Shown here: in pieces, positions 8,976 to 16,747 of the stretch
How the letters are laid out: each line of letters opens with the position of its first letter
Position numbering within the stretch: position 1 is the first letter of the stretch
DNA from: Streptomyces sp. R44
GTDB taxonomy: Bacteria > Actinomycetota > Actinomycetes > Streptomycetales > Streptomycetaceae
DNA: 64,000 bases
Reading direction: 5' to 3'
Assembly: GCF_041053105.1 (NCBI RefSeq)
Contig: NZ_CP163444.1
Coordinates: 3,038,001-3,102,000, forward strand
The notes under the pieces: generated by a model
Told to the model about the DNA's origin: nothing
The model's database searches: none
Seen by the model: the letters and a program-made list of their open reading frames with translations, nothing else
Position numbers and translations under genes: made by a program

Positions 8976-11552
8976 GTGCCTGGGACCAACCTGACCCGTG
9001 AAGAGGCTCAGCAGCGGGCGGCGCTGCTGAGCGTGGACGCGTACGAGGTCGAACTCGACCTCACCGGTGCGCAGGAGGGCGGCACCTACCGGTCCGTCAC
9101 CACCGTCCGCTTCGATTCCGCCGAGGCCGGCGCCGAGACCTTCATCGATCTCGTCGCCCCCGCCGTCCACGAGGTCGTGCTCAACGGCCGCTCGCTCGAC
9201 GTCGCCGCCGTCTTCCGCGACTCGCGGATCGCGCTGGCCGGCCTGGCCGCGGGCCGCAACGAGCTGAAGGTCGTCGCCGACTGCGCGTACACCAACACGG
9301 GTGAGGGTCTGCACCGTTTCGTCGACCCGGTCGACGAGCAGGCCTATCTGTACACCCAGTTCGAGGTACCGGACGCGCGGCGGGTCTTCGCCTCGTTCGA
9401 GCAGCCCGACCTGAAGGCGACCTTCCAGTTCACCGTGAAGGCCCCCAGCGGCTGGTCGGTGATCTCGAACTCGCCGACGCCGAAGCCCGAGAACGACGTG
9501 TGGGTCTTCGAGCCGACCCCTCGCATCTCCACGTACATCACGGCCCTCATCGTCGGCCCGTACCACTCGGTGCACTCGACGTACGAGAAGGACGGGCAGG
9601 TCGTCCCGCTGGGCATCTACTGCCGTCCGTCGCTGGCCGAGTTCCTGGACGCGGAGCACATCTTCGACGTGACCCGCCAGGGCTTCGACTGGTTCCAGGA
9701 GAAGTTCGCGTACGACTACCCCTTCGCCAAGTACGACCAGCTGTTCGTGCCGGAGTTCAACGCGGGCGCGATGGAGAACGCGGGCGCGGTCACCATCCGC
9801 GACCAGTACGTCTTCCGCTCGAAGGTGACGGACGCGGCGTACGAGCGGCGCGCCGAGACCATCCTCCACGAGCTCGCCCACATGTGGTTCGGCGACCTCG
9901 TCACCATGGAGTGGTGGAACGACCTGTGGCTGAACGAGTCGTTCGCCACCTACACCTCGGTCGCCTGCCAGGCCTCGGTCAAGGGCACCCGCTGGCCGAA
10001 CGCCTGGACCACCTTCGCCAACTCGGAGAAGACCTGGGCCTACCGCCAGGACCAGCTGCCGTCGACGCACCCGATCATGGCCGAGATCAACGACCTGGAG
10101 GACGTGCTCGTCAACTTCGACGGCATCACGTACGCCAAGGGCGCCTCGGTCCTGAAGCAGCTCGTGGCGTACGTCGGCCAGGACGAGTTCTTCAAGGGCG
10201 TGCAGGCGTACTTCCAGGCGCACGCCTTCGGGAACACCCGCCTGTCCGACCTCCTCGGCGCCCTGGAGGAGACCTCCGGGCGTGACCTGAAGACCTGGTC
10301 GAAGGCCTGGCTGGAGACCGCCGGCATCAACATCCTCCGCCCGGAGATCGAGACCGACGAGAACGGCGTCATCACCGCCTTCGCCGTCCGCCAGGAGGCC
10401 CCGGCGCTGCCCGCCGGCGCCAAGGGCAAGGCCGTGCTGCGCCCGCACCGCATCGCGATCGGCTTCTACGACCTGGACGAGAGCGGCAAGCTGGTCCGCA
10501 CCGACCGCCTGGAGCTGGACATCGCGGCGGCCGAGCGGACCCCGGTCGCGGAGCTGGCCGGCAAGGCCCGCCCGGCGGTCGTCCTCCTCAACGACGACGA
10601 CCTGTCGTACGCGAAGGTCCGCCTCGACGAGGTGTCCCTGAAGAACGTCACCGCGCACCTCGGCGACTTCGCCGAGTCCCTGCCGCGCGCCCTGTGCTGG
10701 GCCTCGGCCTGGGACATGACCCGCGACGGCGAGCTGGCCACCCGCGACTACCTGGACCTGGTGCTCTCCGGCATCGCCAAGGAGTCCGACATCGGTGTGG
10801 TCCAGTCGCTCCAGGGCCAGGTGAAGGCGGCCCTCGACCTGTACGCGGCGCCGGAGTGGCGCGCGACGGGCCTGGCCCGCTGGGGTGCCTTCGCCCAGGA
10901 GCAGCTGCGCGCGGCCGAGGGCGGCAGCGACCACCAGCTGGCGTGGGCGCGTGCCTTCGCGGCCACGGCCCGCGAGGACGCGGAGCTCGACGTGCTCGCG
11001 GCGCTGCTCGACGGCTCCGAGGTCATCGAGGGCCTGGCCGTCGACACCGAGCTGCGCTGGGCGTTCGTGCAGCGCCTCGCGGCCACCGGTCGCTTCGACG
11101 AGGCGGAGATCGCCGCCGAGCTGGAGCGCGACCGGACGGCGGCGGGCGAGCGTCACGCGGCCACCGCGCGCGCGGCCCGTCCGACGGAGGCGGCGAAGGC
11201 GGAGGCCTGGGCCTCGGTCGTCGAGGACGACAAGCTGGCGAACGCCGTGCAGGCGGCCGTCATCGGCGGCTTCGTCCAGGCCGACCAGCGCGAGCTGCTC
11301 GCCCCGTACACCGCGAAGTACTTCGCGGCGATCAAGGGCGTCGCGGAGACCCGCAGCCACGAGATCGTCCAGCAGATCGTGGTCGGTCTCTACCCGACGC
11401 TCCAGGTCTCGCAGGAGACCCTGGACGCGACGGACGCGTGGATCGCCGAGCACAACCCGGTCCCGGCGCTGCGGCGCATGGTGACGGAGTGCCGCGCGGG
11501 CGTGGAGCGCGCCCTGAAGGCGCGTGCGGCGGACGCGGCGGCCGCGCAGTAG
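8976..11552 (+). CDS. pepN: Aminopeptidase N (M1 family zinc metallopeptidase)
   Basis: This 858-residue cytoplasmic enzyme removes N-terminal residues from peptides. The exopeptidase motif GAMEN is at about 265-269. The zinc site HELAH starts at His298 with its downstream Glu in NESFATY, giving the HEXXH-x18-E pattern. An ERAP1-like helical C-terminal domain fills the second half. The GTG start at 8976 has GAGGAG 8 bases upstream, and the product begins PGTNLTREEAQQRAALL, as in actinobacterial PepN. Length matches the family. It lies 52 bp after the TerD gene and ends at a strong terminator. Confidence 0.96.
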   Translation: MPGTNLTREEAQQRAALLSVDAYEVELDLTGAQEGGTYRSVTTVRFDSAEAGAETFIDLVAPAVHEVVLNGRSLDVAAVFRDSRIALAGLAAGRNELKVVADCAYTNTGEGLHRFVDPVDEQAYLYTQFEVPDARRVFASFEQPDLKATFQFTVKAPSGWSVISNSPTPKPENDVWVFEPTPRISTYITALIVGPYHSVHSTYEKDGQVVPLGIYCRPSLAEFLDAEHIFDVTRQGFDWFQEKFAYDYPFAKYDQLFVPEFNAGAMENAGAVTIRDQYVFRSKVTDAAYERRAETILHELAHMWFGDLVTMEWWNDLWLNESFATYTSVACQASVKGTRWPNAWTTFANSEKTWAYRQDQLPSTHPIMAEINDLEDVLVNFDGITYAKGASVLKQLVAYVGQDEFFKGVQAYFQAHAFGNTRLSDLLGALEETSGRDLKTWSKAWLETAGINILRPEIETDENGVITAFAVRQEAPALPAGAKGKAVLRPHRIAIGFYDLDESGKLVRTDRLELDIAAAERTPVAELAGKARPAVVLLNDDDLSYAKVRLDEVSLKNVTAHLGDFAESLPRALCWASAWDMTRDGELATRDYLDLVLSGIAKESDIGVVQSLQGQVKAALDLYAAPEWRATGLARWGAFAQEQLRAAEGGSDHQLAWARAFAATAREDAELDVLAALLDGSEVIEGLAVDTELRWAFVQRLAATGRFDEAEIAAELERDRTAAGERHAATARAARPTEAAKAEAWASVVEDDKLANAVQAAVIGGFVQADQRELLAPYTAKYFAAIKGVAETRSHEIVQQIVVGLYPTLQVSQETLDATDAWIAEHNPVPALRRMVTECRAGVERALKARAADAAAAQ

Positions 11553-11565
11553 TACCCGCTTGAAC

Positions 11566-11605
11566 GGCGAAGGGGCGCCCTCCCCCGTGGGGGCGCCCCT
11601 TCGCC
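11566..11605. terminator. Terminator after pepN, probably bidirectional
   Basis: GGCGAAGGGGCGCCC (11566-11580) and GGGCGCCCCTTCGCC (11591-11605) form a perfect 15-bp stem with a 10-nt loop. It sits between pepN and the convergent allantoicase gene, so it could stop both. Confidence 0.85.
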
Positions 11606-11699
11606 GCGTCTGTCGGAGGCGGTGCTTGGAGTCCGCCCGGCGGGCGGGCGTCGGCGCGCGGCCGCGCCGCCGGGCGGAAGCTTTTCCCTCGGAGGGGCC

Positions 11700-12824
11700 T
11701 CAGCCGCCGAGCGCCGCGTACCGGGCGCGCAGATCGGCCGCGCCCTGCTCCGTCAGCGCCCCGTGGAGACGCATCCGGGCGACGCCGCCGTCGGGGAAGG
11801 CGTCGAGCCGGACGTGGGTGACGACTGCCTGCGCGGGGAGCTTGAAGCGGTGCAGGGTGTCGGGCTGGAGGCGGGTGCGCGGGATGATCTCGAACCACTC
11901 TCCGCTCTCGCCATTGCGGCCCTGGAGGGCGATCCAGCCGGCCGAGTTGCCCTTGAGGTAGGCGGTGTCGATCTCGACGGCGCGGACGACGCCCTGGGCG
12001 ACGAGCTTGAAGCGGACCCAGTCGTTGGTGTCGCGGACCCGGCGGCGGCGGTTCTCCCAGCCGTCGTCCATCTTGCGGGAGGTGCCGGGCAGGATGATCT
12101 GGGTCGGCGAGGAGTAGAACTTGTCCGAGGCGTCCTCGTACGAGCCGCCGTTGAGCACGGCGATCAGGTCGAGGGTGCCGAGGAGCTCCAGCCACTCGGG
12201 GTCCGGTACGACCTCGCCGTGGACGCGGAGCCGGGCGACGCCGCCGTCGGGGTGCTGGCAGAGCCGTACGTGGGTGAAGCGGCGCTCGGCGGTGATCGCG
12301 AAGCCGTTGGCGGCGTGGCCGCGGACGGGGGTCGGCGGGACGAGCTCCTCCCACTTCGCGTCGAGCAGCTCGGCGGGGCTGGGCGAGCCTTCGACGGCGG
12401 TGGCCTGGATGCTGACCTTCTGCGGGTAGTTGCCGCGGAAGTGGGCGGTGTCGACGATGATCCCGCGGATCACACCGGGGGCGCCGAGGCGGACGATCGC
12501 CCAGTCGTGGTCCTCGGGGGCCGGGAAGACGTTCTCGGCGTCGGCGCCGCGGCGGCGGCGGGTCTCCCAGCCGTCCATGATCTTGCCCTTGTGCCCGAAG
12601 TGCTCCGGGTCGAAGACGGCGCGCTCGCGGACGAGGAGGTTCTCCCGCTCGGCGAAGAACTCGTCGTTGGCGGCGACGACCCCGGCGCCGAGGCGGCGGT
12701 CGGCGAGGTCGACGAGCTCGGTGAAGGGGAAGTCACCGGTGCGGTAGTCGGCGTACGGGTCGCCTCCGGAGTAGGGGGCGGCGTCGTTGGCGTGCGGGTC
12801 CTGGTTCGCGTCGAGGCTGCTCAT
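11700..12824 (-). CDS. alc: Allantoicase
   Basis: The 374-residue protein hydrolyses allantoate to ureidoglycolate and urea in purine catabolism. It consists of two homologous jelly-roll halves, seen from paired motifs: GKIMDGWETRRRR with DTAHFRGNYPQ in the first half, SRKMDDGWENRRRR with DTAYLKGNSAGW in the second. HVRLCQHPDGGVARLRVHG is mirrored by HVRLDAFPDGGVARMRLHG. Length is normal for the family. Allantoinase and ureidoglycolate genes are absent nearby, so the rest of the pathway must lie elsewhere. A 46-bp element shared with the EamA gene at 14792 lies exactly 31 bp upstream of the start, which suggests co-regulation, possibly by the LysR protein encoded between them. Confidence 0.92.
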   Translation of the reverse strand: MSSLDANQDPHANDAAPYSGGDPYADYRTGDFPFTELVDLADRRLGAGVVAANDEFFAERENLLVRERAVFDPEHFGHKGKIMDGWETRRRRGADAENVFPAPEDHDWAIVRLGAPGVIRGIIVDTAHFRGNYPQKVSIQATAVEGSPSPAELLDAKWEELVPPTPVRGHAANGFAITAERRFTHVRLCQHPDGGVARLRVHGEVVPDPEWLELLGTLDLIAVLNGGSYEDASDKFYSSPTQIILPGTSRKMDDGWENRRRRVRDTNDWVRFKLVAQGVVRAVEIDTAYLKGNSAGWIALQGRNGESGEWFEIIPRTRLQPDTLHRFKLPAQAVVTHVRLDAFPDGGVARMRLHGALTEQGAADLRARYAALGG

Positions 12825-12855
12825 GGCTTCGACTCTCCCGCGCCGACCGCGCCGC

Positions 12856-12901
12856 GGTCCATCGAATGTTTTCGACGATGCCGTTCAGTTCTACTGAACG
12901 G
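12856..12901 (-). promoter_or_regulatory. Shared 46-bp element upstream of allantoicase (copy 1)
   Basis: On the minus strand it contains CGTTCAGTAGAACTGAACGG, a 9-bp inverted repeat with a 3-bp centre (12881-12901), and ends in TTCGATGGACC. Copy 2 is at 14824-14869. The palindrome overlaps the stop codon of the lysR gene. Confidence 0.65.
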
Positions 12902-13823
12902 TTTCGCGGGCCGCCGCCGCCTGCCGGAGCGCGGCGAGCACCCGGGCCACCGCGGGACCCTCCTCCGCACCGCTCCGTACCGCCGCGACGACGTGGCGGC
13001 GCGGCTGGTCGGCGGAGAGGACGCGCATGACGACCCCGGTGCCGCCCCGGCGGTCCGCGAAGGCCATCCGGGGCACGAGCGCGATCCCCATCCCGGCCTC
13101 GACCATGGCGAGGATCGCGGTCCAGCCGGAGGCGCTGTGGGCCTGCTCGGGCACGAAGCCGGCGGCCTCGCAGGCGGCGGTGGTGATCTCGGACCAGGGT
13201 CCCGAGCCGCCGAAGATCCAGGGCTCGGCGGCGAGGTCGGCGAGCCGCAGGCCGGGCGCGTCGGCGAGCGGGTGGCCGGCGGGCAGGGCGACGTCGAGGG
13301 GGTCGGCGAGCAGCGGCACCCTGCTGTACTTGGGGTCGCGCGCGGAGGGCGCGTGCGCGGCGAGCGAGAGCGCGAGGTCGACCTCGCCGGCGGTGAGCAG
13401 CTCGTACGCCTCCGCCGCCTCGGCCTCCCGGATCCGGACGTCGAGCCCGGGGTGGGCGGTCCGCAGCTGCCGGACGGCGGGCACGACGAGCGCGGGCACG
13501 GACGTCGAGAAGGCCGCGACCCGCACCTGGCCGGCCTCGCCCCGCAGATAGCCGTCGAGTTCGGCGTCGGCGCGCTCCAGCTGGGCGAAGACCACCTCGG
13601 CGTGGCGCAGCACCAGATGGGCGGCGTCGGTGAGGCGGACCCGGCGGCCCTGGGCCTCCAGGAGCCGCACCCCGAGCTGTTTGGCGAGGTTGGTGAGCTG
13701 CTGCGAGACGGCCGAGGGGGTCATGAGCAGCGCCTCCGCGGTCGCGGTGACGGTGCCGCGGTCGCGGAGGGTGCGGAGGATCTGGAGCTTCTTGATGTCC
13801 CACTCGGTCATGGGGCGCAACAT
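12891..13823 (-). CDS. LysR-family transcriptional regulator
   Basis: The 310-residue product has the N-terminal winged helix-turn-helix (IKKLQILRTLRDRGTVTATAEALLMTPSAVSQQLTNLAKQLG in parts, about 8-50). A linker helix and a periplasmic-binding-like effector domain follow (about 95-295, with PALVVPAVRQLR and AGMGIALVPRMAF). The gene reads with eamA upstream (27-bp gap) and alc downstream; its stop lies inside the operator-like element in front of alc. LysR regulators usually bind T-N11-A type inverted repeats near their targets. This one is the natural candidate for the duplicated GTTCAGT element, but that is inferred from position. Confidence 0.92.
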   Translation of the reverse strand: MLRPMTEWDIKKLQILRTLRDRGTVTATAEALLMTPSAVSQQLTNLAKQLGVRLLEAQGRRVRLTDAAHLVLRHAEVVFAQLERADAELDGYLRGEAGQVRVAAFSTSVPALVVPAVRQLRTAHPGLDVRIREAEAAEAYELLTAGEVDLALSLAAHAPSARDPKYSRVPLLADPLDVALPAGHPLADAPGLRLADLAAEPWIFGGSGPWSEITTAACEAAGFVPEQAHSASGWTAILAMVEAGMGIALVPRMAFADRRGGTGVVMRVLSADQPRRHVVAAVRSGAEEGPAVARVLAALRQAAAARETVQ

Positions 13824-13850
13824 ATCGGGCCTCGCTCCACCGGGCCGCGG

Positions 13851-14792
13851 CTAGCGGGTCGAGCTCATGGCGACCCCGCCGAGGATGAGGACCATGCTCG
13901 CGCCGCCGAGGAGGCCGAGCTGTTCGCCGAGGAGGGCGTACGAGAGGAGGGCGACGCAGACGGGCTGGAGGTAGTAGACGATCCCGGAGCGGGCGGCGCC
14001 GATCAGGGTGACGGCCTTGTTCCAGGCGAAGAAGGCGACGGCGGAGGAGAGCACGCCGACGTAGACGAGGGGGCCGACGGTGCCGGTGGTGGGCTCGAAG
14101 CCGCCCTGGACGGCGAGGCTGATCCCGTACGCCGGGAGGAGCATGAGGGCGCCGAGGGCGAAGGTGGTGAAGAGGAAGGCGAGGCCGCCGAGTTCGGCGG
14201 GGCGGCGCTTGAGCAGGGCGCTGTAGGAGGCGAAGCAGACGGCGGCGGCCATGACCCAGAGGTCGCCGGTGGCGAAGTCGGGGGTGAGCGAGCCCTTGCT
14301 GACGAGGAGCAGGACGCCGGCGCAGGCGATGAGCATGCCGGTGGTGCGGCGCGGGCCGAGGCGGTTGCCGCCGAGCCGGGCGAAGACGGCCATGAGGACC
14401 GGGGAGGCGGCCATGATCATGCCCATGTTGCCGGCGGAGGTGGCGGTCCCGGCCTGGTTGACCAGGGTGTTGTAGACGGTGATGCCGAGCAGCGAGGCGA
14501 GGGCGAGGAAGCGGAGGTGACGGCGGATCAGGTGCCGCTGCCGCCAGGTCTCGCGGGCGGCGAGGGGGGCGACGGCGACGAGGGCGACGATCCAGCGCCA
14601 GAAGGCGGCCTGCACCGGGGGGACGGTGTCGTGGAGGGCGCGGGCGACGACGAAGCTGCCGGACCAGACGACGGTGGCGAGGAGGGCGAGGAGCACGCCG
14701 AGGCCGGCGCCCTTGATGGGTGCCGGCCTCTCGGTGGCTGCGGTGGTGCTGTCGGTGGCGGTGGTCGGGTTGCGTGCGGTGCTCAGGCTCAT
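13851..14792 (-). CDS. EamA-family (drug/metabolite) transporter
   Basis: The 313-residue protein has ten predicted membrane helices in two EamA repeats, starting at GVLLALLATVVWSGSFVVARAL and at DLWVMAAAVCFASYSALLK. It is an inner-membrane transporter of the DMT superfamily, typically exporting amino acids or other metabolites. Substrate cannot be read from sequence. The same 46-bp element found before alc lies 31 bp upstream of this start. The gene is followed within 27 bp by lysR, so transporter and regulator are probably one transcript. Confidence 0.9.
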   Translation of the reverse strand: MSLSTARNPTTATDSTTAATERPAPIKGAGLGVLLALLATVVWSGSFVVARALHDTVPPVQAAFWRWIVALVAVAPLAARETWRQRHLIRRHLRFLALASLLGITVYNTLVNQAGTATSAGNMGMIMAASPVLMAVFARLGGNRLGPRRTTGMLIACAGVLLLVSKGSLTPDFATGDLWVMAAAVCFASYSALLKRRPAELGGLAFLFTTFALGALMLLPAYGISLAVQGGFEPTTGTVGPLVYVGVLSSAVAFFAWNKAVTLIGAARSGIVYYLQPVCVALLSYALLGEQLGLLGGASMVLILGGVAMSSTR

Positions 14793-14797
14793 GGGCC

Positions 14798-15751
14798 TTA
14801 CCGTCGCACCCCGGAAACCTCCAGGTCCATCGAAACTTCCTGACCGTTCTTTTCAGCTCCACTGAACGATTCGACCTCGGGGGCGACCTTCTTGGGCGTA
14901 CGGGGGCTCAGCTGGCCGGCCAGGGTGGCGCCGAAGGCGATCACCATGCCGAGCACCTGCACCGGACCGAGGGCCTGACCGAGAGCCACCCAGCCGATGA
15001 CGGCGGCGGTGATCGGCGAGAGCGGGCCGAGGAGGGTGGCCGAGGAGGCGCTCAGCCGCTCGATGCCACGGAACCAGAGGAAGTACGAGATCGCGGTGTT
15101 GCCGAAGGCGAGGTAGGCGTAGCCGGCCAGGTTGGTGCCGGTCATGGCCGGCGGGGCGCCCTCGATCAGGAAGGCGAGGGGGGCGATGACCAGGCCGCCC
15201 GCGGTGAGCTGCCAGCCGGTGAGCGCGAGGGCGCCGACGCCCTCGGGGCGGCCCCAGCGCTTGGTGAAGACGATGCCGGCGGACATCGAGAGCGAGGAGA
15301 GCAGTCCGGCACCCACGCCGATCAGGTCGAAGGCGGCTCCGGCCTTGAGGACCACCAGGCTGACGCCGAAGGCGGCGGTGACGGCGGTGAGCAGGGTCTT
15401 CACGGTGGGCTTCTCGCCGAGGAAGAGGGCGGCGAGGCCGACGACGAAGAGCGGGCCGACGGAGCCGACGACCGCGGCGACTCCGCCGGGCAGCCGGTAG
15501 GCGGCGAGGAAGAGCAGCGGGAAGAAGGCGCCGATGTTGAGGGCTCCGAGGACCGCGGACTTCCACCACCAGGCGCCCTGCGGGAGCTTGCGGGTGATGG
15601 CGAGGAGCAGGAGGCCGGCGGGGAGGGCCCGCAGGAGGCCGGTGAGGAGCGGCCGGTCGGGCGGCAGGAACTCGGTGGTGACGAAGTAGGTGGAGCCCCA
15701 GGAGATCGGGGCGAGGGCGGTGAGCGCGGTGACTGCTGCCTTGCGGGACAT
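14798..15751 (-). CDS. EamA-family transporter, divergent from marR
   Basis: The 317-residue protein has two five-helix EamA repeats (TALTALAPISWGSTYFVTTEF; GIGAGLLSSLSMSAG-like second half). I chose ATG 15749-15751 because GGGGGG lies just upstream and the product then begins MSRKAAVTALTALAPISWGS. A longer reading from 15841 would add 30 hydrophilic residues encoded by the operator array. The final 20 codons contain the element that precedes the next EamA gene, which starts 6 bp downstream. It is divergent from the MarR gene across a 15-bp repeat array, so MarR-controlled export or uptake of a small molecule is the likely logic. Confidence 0.9.
   Translation of the reverse strand: MSRKAAVTALTALAPISWGSTYFVTTEFLPPDRPLLTGLLRALPAGLLLLAITRKLPQGAWWWKSAVLGALNIGAFFPLLFLAAYRLPGGVAAVVGSVGPLFVVGLAALFLGEKPTVKTLLTAVTAAFGVSLVVLKAGAAFDLIGVGAGLLSSLSMSAGIVFTKRWGRPEGVGALALTGWQLTAGGLVIAPLAFLIEGAPPAMTGTNLAGYAYLAFGNTAISYFLWFRGIERLSASSATLLGPLSPITAAVIGWVALGQALGPVQVLGMVIAFGATLAGQLSPRTPKKVAPEVESFSGAEKNGQEVSMDLEVSGVRR
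14824..14869 (-). promoter_or_regulatory. Shared 46-bp element upstream of eamA (copy 2)
   Basis: On the minus strand CGTTCAGTGGAGCTGAA starts the element and TTCGATGGACC ends it, at the same internal spacing as copy 1 (12856-12901). It lies within the last codons of the upstream EamA gene and 31 bp before the next start. Confidence 0.65.
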
Positions 15752-15809
15752 GACGGTTCCCCCCTGCTGCGGAGTGCCGGACCGGTGGGCGCCGGACTGG
15801 CTTCGTGGT

Positions 15810-15884
15810 GAGTAACTTACCACTAAGCTACTTTCTCGCAAGAGGCTTTTTCATAAGAGACTTTCTCGTAAGTGACTTGCTTGC
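15810..15884. promoter_or_regulatory. Five tandem 15-bp repeats between eamA and marR (candidate MarR operators)
   Basis: Units start at 15810, 15825, 15840, 15855 and 15870. Each carries a core of the type AAGNNACTT (AAGCTACTT, AAGAGGCTT, AAGAGACTT, AAGTGACTT; the first is GAGTAACTT). AAGTGACTT is itself a near-palindrome. The 75-bp array fills most of the divergent promoter region. Confidence 0.7.
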
Positions 15885-15916
15885 GATCGAGGAGCGGAGA
15901 AGGGAACACTGAGGAC

Positions 15917-16423
15917 ATGAACACGCAGCCCCCCGGCCACGACGCCGTCGACGCCATCACCGACCAGTGGGCGGCCGTCCGCCCCGATCTGGACACCGTC
16001 CCCATGGCGGTCTTCGGTCGGATCTACCGGCTGGCCAACGCCATGCGCGGCAAGGTGGACAAGGCGTACGCGCCCTACGGCATGGCGCTCGGGGAGTTCG
16101 ACGTGCTCGCGACGCTGCGCAGGTCCGGAGCGCCGTACACGCTCTCGCCGCGCGAGCTGACCGCCACGCTGATGATCACCACCGGCGGTATGACCGGTCG
16201 GCTCGACAAGCTGGAGAAGGCCGGGCTGCTCACGCGCAGCCCCGACCCGAACGACCGGCGCGGACTACGGGTCACGCTCACCGAGCGCGGCAAGGAACTG
16301 GTGGACCAGGCCGTCGGGGCCGGTCTCGGGGAGCAGCGGGCCGCCCTGGAGTCCGCGCTCACCGCGGAGGAGGCGGACCAGCTGGCCGGGCTGCTCAGGA
16401 AGCTGCTGGCCACGACCGTGTGA
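15917..16423 (+). CDS. MarR-family transcriptional regulator
   Basis: The 168-residue product has the MarR winged helix: dimerisation helix GRIYRLANAMRGKVDKAYAPYG, recognition region LSPRELTATLMITTGGMTGRLDKLEKAGLLTR, and wing DPNDRRGLRVTLTERG. The ATG at 15917 gives the usual family length; an earlier in-frame start would fall inside the repeat array. MarR proteins are usually autorepressors released by small phenolic or oxidising ligands. The divergent EamA transporter and the five tandem AAGNNNCTT repeats between them make a repressor-transporter pair likely. Confidence 0.92.
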   Translation: MNTQPPGHDAVDAITDQWAAVRPDLDTVPMAVFGRIYRLANAMRGKVDKAYAPYGMALGEFDVLATLRRSGAPYTLSPRELTATLMITTGGMTGRLDKLEKAGLLTRSPDPNDRRGLRVTLTERGKELVDQAVGAGLGEQRAALESALTAEEADQLAGLLRKLLATTV

Positions 16424-16440
16424 AGGGCCTCCACGCGCGC

Positions 16441-16479
16441 GAGGGCGCCGCGCGGTACCTCGTACCGTGCGGCGCCCTC
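16441..16479. terminator. Bidirectional terminator between marR and small membrane gene
   Basis: GAGGGCGCCGC and GCGGCGCCCTC form an 11-bp outer stem, with GGTAC/GTACC pairing inside. It lies between convergent genes. Confidence 0.8.
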
Positions 16480-16499
16480 GGCGGAGACCTCTGAGGCGG

Positions 16500-16727
16500 T
16501 TACGCCTTCTTGGACTTGTCGAGCACCATCACCAGGCCGGCGATCACCAGGAACAGCACCAGGGGCGCCGCCACGAACAGGCCGAGGGTCTCGACGACAC
16601 TCAGCTTGGGGGCCGGGTCGTCACCGTCGTCGCGGGTGAGTGCGAGCGCGGGGGACGACATGAGCAGCATCATCAGCGTCGTACCGGCCGCGAGCGAGCC
16701 GGCGCGCAGAGCGTTCTTCTTGTCCAC
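16500..16727 (-). CDS. Small membrane protein, unknown function
   Basis: A 75-residue product starting at GTG 16725-16727. It has a signal-like helix (ALRAGSLAAGTTLMMLLMSSPALAL), a short acidic stretch (RDDGDDPAPK), a C-terminal membrane helix (LGLFVAAPLVLFLVIAGLVMVL) and a lysine-rich tail (DKSKKA). This matches a small conserved Streptomyces envelope protein of no known role. Coding reading is supported by the bipartite hydrophobic pattern. It follows malQ on the same strand at 20 bp. Confidence 0.7.
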   Translation of the reverse strand: MDKKNALRAGSLAAGTTLMMLLMSSPALALTRDDGDDPAPKLSVVETLGLFVAAPLVLFLVIAGLVMVLDKSKKA

Positions 16728-16747
16728 GGCCCCAAAGTAGCGAACAC

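Noticed and set aside
11622..14843. A 1073-codon plus-strand open frame across alc, lysR and eamA
   Set aside because: It is antisense to three clear genes on the minus strand and is rich in Gly, Asp, Glu and Arg without domains. This is typical of a GC-bias shadow.
15810..15884. Short tandem repeats considered as a CRISPR array
   Set aside because: Units are contiguous 15-mers without spacers, there are no cas genes, and they lie in a divergent promoter.
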